A DNA stretch of 64,000 nucleotides from positions 245,049 to 309,048 of the forward strand of contig CAJNDS010002358.1 in assembly GCA_905221605.1 (NCBI GenBank), given 5' to 3'. Under the pieces are notes generated by a model. It did no database searches. It was not told the DNA's origin and saw only the letters and a list, made by a program, of their open reading frames with translations. Made by a program: the position numbers and the translations under genes. The stretch comes from Symbiodinium natans. Its lineage: Eukaryota > Sar > Dinophyceae > Suessiales > Symbiodiniaceae. Of this stretch, positions 25,121-34,455 are shown in pieces. Position 1 is the stretch's first letter, and each line of letters begins with the position of its first letter.

Positions 25121-27320
25121 TTGTCACCGCATGATCTTGGGCAGCTGCTCCGGCGAGCCCTCGGAGTCCACTGCCTGTGCTCCCCTTGCCTCGCGGCCTC
25201 AACTGAGTGAGCTCAGCCCAGATCACACTCTTGGGTGTGATGCTGTTGGGGTTTTTAAGGTTTTGGGCTTGAGAATATCTCCAATCTGTACTTCGTGGAG
25301 GTACCAAGATTCGTTCTGTTTCTCTGCTTAAGGACGTTCTCCTCCTTCACCGATGCAGGATTCTTTTTAAATTTCGCCTAAGGCCCAAGGCTGCGGCACC
25401 CGAGTCGGTGCTGCTGATTCGGGGAGGCATCCTTGGTAAGTACCAATTTGCAGTGTTTTGAACTGCCTGGCTGCCTGTTTCAAGCGCGCGTCTACTCTTG
25501 GCCAGCGGCAGGGATTTGCAAGCTGCTTGCGTCAGCACCTGCACAAAAACAAGAACATGAAGCTAGCCTTGTTTTTGAGCCGCTGCAGATCCACTGCTGC
25601 CAGTCGGAGTGCCCCGCCTTTAGCCACAGACATCCATGTTCGTCCGGCAGCACTCATGTGAAGCTACTGCGAAAGGGAAACTCTTAAAGACTAAAGCGTC
25701 ATCGTGTGCCATCTGCACTCGATGCAGATCTACATGTATATATATATATATAGCATAGATATACATGGTACCCCCCTTCATTGATCCACCAGTTTTGGTT
25801 TTTCTGGAAATGCTCCGACGAAACATCGGACAAGAAATCAATGTTTCTATTATTCTCTGGAAGATCCCCCTGAAATCATGAAAGATCAAACACAAAAATC
25901 TAACTAGATTCCTTGAATCGGGAGATTCAAGATTCAAGATCTCACAGGAAAGTTGGAATCTTCAGTTTGACAGATCGAAGACTCCAGAAAAACTTTGCTG
26001 CGGGATCTTCAATCCTCAGTCTTCGAAGCACAGTTAAAACACCTGGGACTTTTGGGCCCAGGGAATTAGTTCTTGTCCGTTTTGGAATTTACAAGCCAAC
26101 CTTATATCCTGCGGCATGTCTAGCGTCTGGGATCTCAACGACACGGAGAATTAAGAAATGTTGGGGCTGGGATCTCCCTTTAACCCATTAAGTGTTCACA
26201 GTCGAAAGTGCTACTACAGAAGTTCTGTGTGTTAACCTAATCATATGGTAACGAAAAGTGAAAGCAAGGCCAACTGCTAAACATGCATTTCCGAAACTAG
26301 GAAGGCTCTTCAAAGTCAAAGCTGAGTTCAACTTTATTCGTCTAACTAGGGGGCCAGTCTTTCATTGCAATAGGTCTACTCATTGCGAACACATGGCTTT
26401 TTAACCAATGAGTTATCTGCGAAATTACGTTTATGGTATAGAAGCACTCTCTGCTATTCCATATTATTTTTCCCCGGCGTTCCAAAGTTGGACAATCTCA
26501 TTCACTCCTTTAACAAAATCTCAATGTCGCCAATGCTTGACTAAAGCAACTCTCAAATACAAAAACTACAGGAACCTCCCGAAAAGCTCCAACTTTGGGC
26601 TTTCTTGATGGCTTTTTCTTCAGAAACGTGTTGTGAGTAGGTTATTCCAATGTTATTCCGATGGTGCGCCAATGGGCGAAGGGAAGCAAAACACAACTGC
26701 CCGCATGACTATGAAAAAACACAAGGGCGATTTGACATTTTGTTGGGAGGCGACATTAGAGCAAACCCATAGAAAACAGCAAAAAAAAAACTTGTATTTT
26801 GTGTGCAAAACGCGGGCCTGCAATGCGTTCCACTCTCTGAATTAACCACTTACATAGCTGCCGGGGTACATGCAAGGGAAGCTGAACTTCGGCGTGCGAG
26901 ACGCCCCTCAAAAGTCATCCGCTGGCTTCCTCCCTTAACCCAATTAGGTGTTAAATGGGGCCATTGGGTTTGGTAACTAACTTGTATTAGTTTCTGTGGA
27001 CGGCCGGTCATATAACTGACCCCCAACTGAACCGAGTTCGTGAAGTAGAAGGCAATGCAGGTTAGCGAACTATTGGAATCAAAAATATTTTCTATAAGTT
27101 CTATTCAGTCCATTCCAGAACATATCATTTGAGTTAGAGCCGTGTGTTACGACCATTATTTACCCCAAAATACAATCTAGCGCCTGATAATGGTTAAGCT
27201 GGTGTACATTCTGGAACACCTTTTTAGCCATGAGCTGTTCCTAGATAGTTCACACCTTGCTCCCACCACGACCTAAATAGCAATTTCCAGAAGTTGACTT
27301 CAGGGCCAGTTCACTAAGCT
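25121..27320. other. No gene recognised; somewhat AT-biased
   Basis: Contains a short TA repeat at about 25736-25753. The stretch 25.8-27.3 kb is more AT-rich than the rest of the window and carries only short unconvincing frames. No mobile-element protein was recognised. Confidence 0.45.
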
Positions 27321-27329
27321 CATCTTCTG

Positions 27330-27850
27330 GTCAAATGCCGGTGCATATGAACGCATCTTCCACGTGCATGGTCTTCGTACGATGCTTGTTCTGCTAAGCG
27401 TGTCTTGCTTGATCGAAGATGCGTAAGAAGGCAGCAGAGATTCAGTGAGACTGAAAGCTCACAGATCAATTCTCCCTCAAGCATGTCAAAATATGCCAAG
27501 ACAATCGACAAATGGGTCGGATAAGCACGAGGCCGGTTGTCAGGAGCTGGGCCTACCTCAAAACCAAACACGGAGAGACACGGTGAGCCGCTGAGCCCTT
27601 CTCACACGGCTCATCTCGACTGAGCCGCACCTCTTGCGGCAACTCTTGCGGGCTGAGCGGCCCACGACACGCCTGCCACACAAGCTCAAGGAGGTCAAGA
27701 GTCTCAGCCGAGGCTATCCGGGCAACCGCTCCGTCGTAGCAGACTCTGTTACCCTTGCAGCTGAACTCAAGTGAACTCATCCGCATCACCTTCACCAAAC
27801 CTTGCAGTTCGCTGATGCAGCGCTCAACCTGCAGGTGGAGAAACTTGGGG
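27330..27850 (-). CDS. Probable exons, unknown product
   Basis: Two minus-strand stretches look coding. About 27840-27590 includes VERCISELQGLVKVMRMSSL and ETLDLLELVWQACRGPLSPQ. About 27560-27430 includes PTHLSIVLAYFDMLEGELIC. They are helical in character, without a motif I recognise. They may continue the exons at 28.2-29.8 kb on the same strand. Confidence 0.4.
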
Positions 27851-28249
27851 CAAAACCTAAACCCCGCTTTGTGCAAGTCGTGCGCATAAGGAGAACCTCA
27901 TCGTAAGAGCAGGAGACCTTGCCAGTGTAGCCACGAGCCGCCTGCAAAGGCTTTCAAATGATGTCTGGTCTGTGTGTTGTCGGTGATAGCCCGAGATAAT
28001 TCAGCATCTCATGCGCGGAACCGACCTTTCGAATTTCGACTTGCAGTGCTTCGTCGGTATATTTGTTTGTCATGGGCACTCACAAGCTGCGTCCCGACAA
28101 AGCATAATTAAACACTACCAACTCATTGAACCGAGACTTTTCAGGGCTCACAATCACACAATCAGCCTCAGCCCAACGCTTTTGCATTGCAGTACTTGCA
28201 ACGGGTTCAGAATGTCTTATGGCCACCTTAGCAAACCTCAGGGAAACCA

Positions 28250-28540
28250 AGTAGCCGGTCAGCATGAGGGTGCCCGGCCAATATCGAGCAGCGACAGTGC
28301 GCAAGCACCGGCAACAGCTAAGGCACAGCCGTACTTGCTGAAATGCTGCATGCTCATGCGGGTGCATTCGTCAAGAACAAGTTTGGCTTCGGTTCAGACA
28401 TTGCGCTCGAGGAACAGAAGTTGTCTTGTTGGGACACGGGTTCGACCAGCGTTTCCACAATCAGCTGCGACGATACAGAAATGTGACATGTTCGACCTGT
28501 CTTCGAACGGAAAGCCATCAAACCATCTGGACTTTGTACT
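28250..28540 (-). CDS. Probable exons, unknown product
   Basis: Near 28530-28390 the minus strand reads WFDGFPFEDRSNMSHFCIVA and then LLFLERN. Near 28385-28270 it reads LVLDECTRMSMQHFSKYG followed by a small-residue-rich helix. The DEC stretch resembles a Walker B-type acid pair (hhhhDE), but no accompanying P-loop was found, so no NTPase is claimed. Confidence 0.35.
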
Positions 28541-29439
28541 GAACTATTCCTTTCTTTCGAGGCAAGGGTGCGCACCTGGTTCGGGTGTCCGTCGTGCAGG
28601 TGGTGGTGTTCTGGTGCACTTGGCCCTACAGGTGAGGAAATCCCACTTCCCCCACTATTGCTGCTAAATTGCTGTTGCATGATTATGTCGATCCTGCTTG
28701 CGAATGAAAAAGCATGCAACTATCAGATTTCTATACTATGGCTGCATTATAGCCGTGCCTTATTCTGCTTGTCTCGCACAACACTTACACCACCTTTTTC
28801 TGATTCTTCTTCTCCTTGTTCTCAGCGGGCAAGAGGTCAAGGCCCTTCCCCCCTTCCCCCCGCGCATACGCGCATATGGAAAGGAATCGAAACGAAGAGC
28901 ATGTGATACGGCGGACGTAGTGGGTGCATCAGGAAGTCCCCTCATGGCCTCACAGACATGCATTCTCAAAGCACGCCGGTGCACGACATCGCGCAGAGGG
29001 CAACCCCGTTTGGCATATTTCCTGTGCTGGCGCTCCTCAACTGCTGATCGCGGCCTCACCCGCCCTTAACATGACGAAGGATTCTGCACATCGCTCGATT
29101 GAATCTCGATTCCTTTGGGCAAGGTTTTAGATAAGTTGAGGCCCGTGCACGACACCCCACCAAGAACATGCCCCCGCTGCTTCGTCTTCACCCTTGCCCC
29201 CCTCCCTCCCTCTCACGCTCGAGTGATGAGCAGAAGTACACTTACGCAAACTACTGAAGCATGTTCTTTCTTCGCCACTCTTGCTCCTGATAAGCCATCC
29301 ACAATTGTCCCCCGCCCGGCCCCACCCTTCTTATCCCTTCTTCCTTGAGCTCCTGATACACCCAACACAAACAAAGCTGCAAGGTGCAAATGGATGTTTC
29401 CAAGATCTTGCGAGGTGGGGGCCCAACCTGTCTTCAAGC

Positions 29440-29850
29440 AAGACAGGCTCATTGTGACCCAATGTTTTGTTGACGTTGCTGCATGTTGCAACTTGCACTC
29501 CGAAGCCAAGCCCAACTTGTGTGGCCTTGGCCGCGCTGGCAACGGCCTCCTCAACCGACGACGGGTCCGGGGGGCCTCGACGTTGCAGCGCTTTGCAGCT
29601 CGATGTTCAGAGGAACTACTGAGCCACGGAGTTGAGACACAAACCAAGCGACGCAGTCGGCACAACTAAAGAAGCAGCGGAGGGCTGAGGAGTGACCTGG
29701 GGCCAGGGATGGCCAGGGTGTGCTTGGATGATGCCCGTGTCTTCGCTCCTCTCAATATGGTTCACATCGAAACTTCGCCTGGCCGCGCTGCTCCAGCAGT
29801 GACATCGCCAGCTCCTGGGTCACTTCTGCATGTCAATTGTTTGTGGCTGC
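29440..29850 (-). CDS. Probable exons, unknown product
   Basis: Near 29820-29730 the minus strand reads ELAMSLLEQRGQAKFRCE. Near 29580-29440 it reads SVEEAVASAAKATQVGLGFG and continues with VQVATCSNVNKTLGHNEPVL. Composition and absence of stops are protein-like. The family is not recognised. Likely part of the same minus-strand gene as the exons to its left. Confidence 0.4.
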
Positions 29851-30104
29851 TTGTACGGATGGCATGCTCGCGCAAGAATAGGCTGCAGTCGCAAGAAGAG
29901 CGAAGCTAACCCGTTTTGGCAGAAGAACGGCTTGCGGAAAGCCGTGCCGCAAGGCTTCTCGGCGGTAGGGTAGGGATGCCTACCGCCCTGAAACAGCCCG
30001 GAATCCCTCGGAAAACCCGAAACCCTGAACCCCATAGTACCTCCGAAGCCCTCTGAAGCCCTCTCCGACGATCCCACGCTTTCTGTATTGTTTGCTCTTG
30101 GCAA

Positions 30105-30623
30105 TCATTCGCAGTCCTCCGCTGTCTGGGTTGTAGCTTTCGATGCAGGGGATTGTTGCGGATTGCGCGGGTCCCTACGGTGCTGTTCATCGCCGTGGGG
30201 CCCTTGTTTCTGTGCGGTAAACCCGAACGTGTCCTGGGGACCCCTGTGATCGTTTTTTTGTGACCGGGTCTCGGTCTTCTGATGGGCTCCCATGCTGCTC
30301 CCATGTTGGGGAGGCGGGGAGGTAGGGACAACCCAGTCTACAAACATGCGCGGCTTTACATGCTTGTTTTGAAAGGATTCGCTTGGGTTTTGAAGGGTTG
30401 GAATCATGGCATAGGCACGCCTTGCAGAAGCTTTGTGGTTGGGGTCAGAGGCTGTTGAGCTGAATTTGGGGTGCGCATGAGCCAGCACCCCTGTTTGCAG
30501 CAGATCCGGGGTTTCAACAGCTTCGGAAGATACAGGGGGCAAGCGTGCGCGCATGAAAAGGCGGGGTTGGAGGACAGGCGATAACGACTTCCTGTCTACT
30601 TCAACATGGTGTTCGGGATACAT
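30105..30623 (-). CDS. Hypothetical protein, Pro/Ser/His-rich
   Basis: A 172-codon intact frame from an ATG (MYPEHHVEVDRK) to a stop. It is polar and low in hydrophobic residues, with a C-terminal half rich in Gln, Lys, Arg and Pro, so probably disordered. No domain recognised. It could be an exon of a longer gene. Confidence 0.4.
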   Translation of the reverse strand: MYPEHHVEVDRKSLSPVLQPRLFMRARLPPVSSEAVETPDLLQTGVLAHAHPKFSSTASDPNHKASARRAYAMIPTLQNPSESFQNKHVKPRMFVDWVVPTSPPPQHGSSMGAHQKTETRSQKNDHRGPQDTFGFTAQKQGPHGDEQHRRDPRNPQQSPASKATTQTAEDCE

Positions 30624-30869
30624 GTGCACGGTTTGCAAAGCGGGCACCGCAGACACCCAAAGCTTGAGGTCCGGTTTTCAGCCACCCCACACTGAGTAGA
30701 CTCTGAGAGACACTGCCAGTAAACACTGAGAGTAGACACCGGGAGGAGGCGCTATGTTGAGTCCTGCTTCTGTCGGAGAGCTTCAAGCTCAGACTGTCTT
30801 CGAACCTCATTGGCATGGTTGCGCAGCGGATGTGACTCAATCAACGAGCCTGGGCTGCACCGGAAGGTC

Positions 30870-31540
30870 AACTGGGTCCCCAAGCTGTGGAAGCAGAACC
30901 ATTCGCCACACCTGGGTTAAAGAGGATGTTCAAGCCGTTAAGGCAATCCGACGGAAAGGGGAAGAGCAGTCGCCTGTGCTGCCGTACAACTTGCACTGAA
31001 TGGCTCGACTCGTCTGTAAGCATGGGGCGAGCAGCACTCACAAGAGCAGCTGCTGCAGCAGCGACAGTTGGTGGCACAGTCGTCGAGCGTTGCTGCGATG
31101 CGGTAGGTGGGAGGTATTCGGGATTGTTAAGTCTCAAGAACATCTATGGCCCGAATTGGCAGGGCCTCGCGCCTCACAGAAAATCCCACTCTGCCATGAC
31201 CGCACAGACGAGTCTGGATCTGACATGTGTGGCATGTGCTGACATGTGTCAAGGCAACTCAGTCTCAGGGCGTGCTAAAGGCTGGCCTACAGAAGATGGG
31301 GCCGTGAGGGATGCAGCAGGTCCCAATGGAAGGGTCGGCACCGAGGCCTCAACACTAACACTGAGGGCAGCTTTGCAAGCATCAATTCCTGGGCGCATTG
31401 CAGAGCAATCGTCTGCCATCTCCAGGCCATTGCAAGATTTAGTCACTGGCTGTCACGTTGTCGAGACTGCTTCACACAGCATTTGTCTAAGGTTGGATAC
31501 TTTCAGCCCACTTGTGCCACTTGTGCCACTTGTTCTTTGA
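30870..31540. other. Ambiguous open frames on both strands
   Basis: A 217-codon plus-strand frame and overlapping minus-strand frames coexist here, each Ala/Ser/Arg-rich. Neither has a motif or splice context that decides between them. A small triple repeat of CCACTTGTG ends the stretch at about 31505-31535. Confidence 0.3.
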
Positions 31541-32591
31541 CTTTTTCTTTGGGTCTGGGGCAGGTAACAGCCCTTCTGAAAGGCATCTGCTAGCACATAG
31601 GAGAAGCGTGAAGCAACTGCACAGCAAAGCCCCTCCATACTTGTTTTGAAGGTCCACCCTTGAAGGGATTTTTAACGTCCAGATTTCGCTGAACGCAGAC
31701 GCGGCTTGCAAAGTCGAGCAGCTCCTTCGATACTAATTGCTTCGAATTAAAATTCTACCATACATTTCACGACTTCATGGCCCAATTTAGGCACATTGAT
31801 GGTGTCTAACCGCTTCGTCGGACCTCACCTGCCATCTCATAGCACAGCAGCCTGGAGCAAGGATTTAGCCTGATACTGTTGCTACATCAAGCTCACAAAG
31901 GTACCACCAGTCTTGACATCAGCGCCTTTCACTGTACGAGTCTTCCCTGCAGTCCTGAGCAGGCAGCTCTGGCAAGTGACGTCTCGAGGCGAACTTCGCT
32001 CTCCTGCTCTGAGATCTCGCCCTGGCCGCGCAGCAACCTGCACAGGCGAAAAAAACTCATCGACCGAAACATCTCCGAAACATAGATGAAGATGAAAATG
32101 CCCAGCACCCTTCGAGGCCGCAGCGCAGCGCAGGATTTTGCAGTTCCAGTCTCCTTCCGGTCACACTCGACTCAGAGTCCCAGCAGAAGGCCCCAAAGTG
32201 GAAGATCCCCTCGGAGAAGCCTGATTGGTGAAGACCCAAAGTGCTTCTCGGGCGGGCAGAGCCTGCATTCGTCCCAGCAAAGCTGGTGCCTTTTCCTCTG
32301 AGGTCTTCAATTAACACTCAATTTGATTCATTTCTGCCCTCTACGACTCTACGGCAAGGCTCTGCATCTTCTCTCTGCGGAGTTGGGTATCCACGCAGGG
32401 TCGCGTCGCCGCGGGTGGGTGTTCTCTCTCTAGCTTCCTTCCTGGTTTCAGGACTTGGGGATTGCCTTCCCGGACTCGGAAGCCACAAGCACGGATTGGT
32501 TCACAAGATACCTCCCACCCCCTTAGGCCCCCCTTGTCGACTGCTTGAAGAATATCAGTCAGGTTTTCGCCTGTGCGGCTCCGGAATGATG

Positions 32592-32617
32592 GCGGGGGGG
32601 GGGGGGTGGGGGGGGGG

Positions 32618-32662
<45 letters not shown>

Positions 32663-32690
32663 CGGGGGGGGGGGGGGGGGGGGGGGGGGG
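32592..32690 (+). repeat. Poly-G tract (~98 bases, four interruptions)
   Basis: A near-pure G run on the plus strand with single T, C and C interruptions at about 32607, 32618 and 32663 and a T at 32691. Poly-Gly and poly-Pro readings through it are artefacts. Tracts of this length are prone to sequencing and assembly length error. Confidence 0.97.
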
Positions 32691-32705
32691 TGGAAATGGA
32701 TGGGG

Positions 32706-32771
32706 CTTGTTTTCTACTGTCGTACCAGTTTTCTAATCCTTGTTTTCTACTGTCGTACCAGTTTTCTAATC
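32706..32771. repeat. 33-bp perfect tandem duplication (two copies)
   Basis: Copies at 32706-32738 and 32739-32771. The unit is a multiple of three. On the minus strand it lies in an open frame and reads as the 11-residue unit GLENWYDSRKQ twice, directly beside the poly-G/poly-C tract. Confidence 0.95.
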
Positions 32772-33073
32772 CGGGCCCGAGTGTTTTTCCATCTCTCTGT
32801 TGCAGTTCGGGTAACGCCCGTTCCCTCCCTCGCAAGACTTTAGCTTTCGCATCCGACGGCTCCGGCACGCAAGACACAAAGTGCGCTAAGCTTTTCGTAC
32901 TCATGGCACTGACATGTTTGTCAACGGCTTCACCACTACAAATGTCCAATATTGGCGTTCAGGGCCGTTGTGCTTTCTTTCTGAAATTGGCAGTCTCTGT
33001 GACTGCCGCTGTATGCAACAAGACGCACCGAACTTACAACGCCAAAAGCGCATGTAATGGCGTCGGTCCGTGA

Positions 33074-33469
33074 CTAACAGAAGATCACACAGATTTGCTT
33101 TACGGCAAAGAGTGGAGCTTTATCATAAGCTTGACTCGGGCGCACCCTGACTTCCGGTGGAAGATGGCGAAGTGCAGCAGACACGAGGCTGTTCACCTCG
33201 TCGACTGCTCGCACGGGCAAGGCATAGGGGGGAAGCACAAGGAAGATCAACGCAGCACCTCTTGGCATGCATCTTTCGCTCTGTCGTTGATCTCCCTTTC
33301 CTGGCAGCTTCTGCAGTCGGAACAGGTTACGAATCTGAGCCTTCCAGAATCCTCCGGGCTTAGGCTGCAGCCAGTTTTCTCCGTGCCTCTTCCGCGAAGG
33401 CCTGGGAGACAGCACTTTTTTTGTAAGTTTGATCGACCTCTGCGAGATCTGATCTGCACCAAGTGGCAT
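33074..33469 (-). CDS. Hypothetical coding segment
   Basis: A 131-codon minus-strand frame with protein-like composition, including VDEVNSLVSAALRHLPPEV and KPGGFWKAQIRNLFRLQKL. No family recognised. It ends just left of the TTTAGGG array. Confidence 0.35.
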   Translation of the reverse strand: MPLGADQISQRSIKLTKKVLSPRPSRKRHGENWLQPKPGGFWKAQIRNLFRLQKLPGKGDQRQSERCMPRGAALIFLVLPPYALPVRAVDEVNSLVSAALRHLPPEVRVRPSQAYDKAPLFAVKQICVIFC

Positions 33470-33543
33470 CTATCAAAGTAGCATCTAGCACCACCTGCTC
33501 TCCTTGATCTCCTTCGAGCATGGCCTGTGTACAAATCTCAATA

Positions 33544-33609
33544 GGGTTTAGGGTTTAGGGTTTAGGGTTTAGGGTTTAGGGTTTAGGGTTTAGGGTTTAG
33601 GGTTTAGGT
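33544..33609. repeat. Interstitial telomere-like array (TTTAGGG)n
   Basis: About nine perfect tandem TTTAGGG units on the plus strand. This is the plant/dinoflagellate telomere unit in an internal position. It is longer and cleaner than the tract at 487-530 and in the opposite orientation. Confidence 0.97.
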
Positions 33610-34450
33610 TGAATCGTTGACTCAAACCCAGCCAGCCGGACCTACGGCACCGTCGTTGCCGTGCTCAGCGCTTTCTATAAAACCCTTGGGTCAATCTCTC
33701 TTCAACACACATGGATCTTTTAGCTTCGCATCTATGCCACCAAACGTATGTTCAGCTTTCATTTACAGTCATGCAGGTTGCTGTTCGACTCCACCAGCTA
33801 CCTCGCATCAGCCGAAACGTTGCATCGGGTCGAACTGCTCGAGCAAGCGCTCTTTTGGTTGCACCACACCCTGAGCCACCCAAACAAATTCCAAATTGAG
33901 TTGCTCAACCCAACTCCTGAAAGGCAAGTGGGAAATTTGGAATCCAGCCTGTAATCGCAACATGCTACTTTGCCTGGAAAACTCGTGTTTTCTTGCTTCA
34001 TCTCCAAGTCCGCACCTTTAAAATCACAGAGCCTGGGATCTGCGTACACCCCAGTGGACGGTGGGAAGGATGGCTTCTAAATATGACATGAACACTATGC
34101 AGCAAGCAGCATCTCGTAGGCATCTTCGGAGCCACATGCGATGCACGGACAGCAAATGGCCCGCGCGCACTCGTCCTTCAACGTCGCCCTTACGCCTCTT
34201 CACCACGGCAGGCTACGAAGACGAACCGTCGTAGTCGTAGACAAATTCACGCAGGGCATGATCAGCATCTGGCTCAAGCCCACGTCCCGCCCTCCACTCA
34301 CCTCTGCCTAGGCATGCCGTCCTTGTTGGCTCAAGACCCATCTCAGCGCAGGCTTCCTGGGCAGCTGTTCTCTGAAGGTCCATGACGTCAACGGCTGGAC
34401 TGTCGTGGTCAGGCCGCATCCTTTCGGATCGAAGGGCGATGGTTGCAATA
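33610..34450. other. No gene recognised
   Basis: Lies downstream of the stop of the CULT-like gene. Only short frames with no recognisable features. Probably contains that gene's 3' untranslated region; no canonical AATAAA signal was noted. Confidence 0.4.
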
Positions 34451-34455
34451 GGCCG

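Noticed and set aside
28270-28385. Superfamily helicase DE-box (LVLDEC)
   Set aside because: No Walker A or other helicase motif in the neighbouring segments.
32241-33073. Two plus-strand frames of about 170-200 codons with poly-Gly
   Set aside because: The length comes from the poly-G tract. Flanking translation is not protein-like on that strand.
34317-34337. Possible spliced-leader relic ending in GTTGGCTCAAG on the plus strand
   Set aside because: Only the last ~10 bases agree well with the dinoflagellate spliced leader; about 13 of 21 overall. It lies just past the 3' end of a minus-strand gene, the wrong strand and place for a leader.
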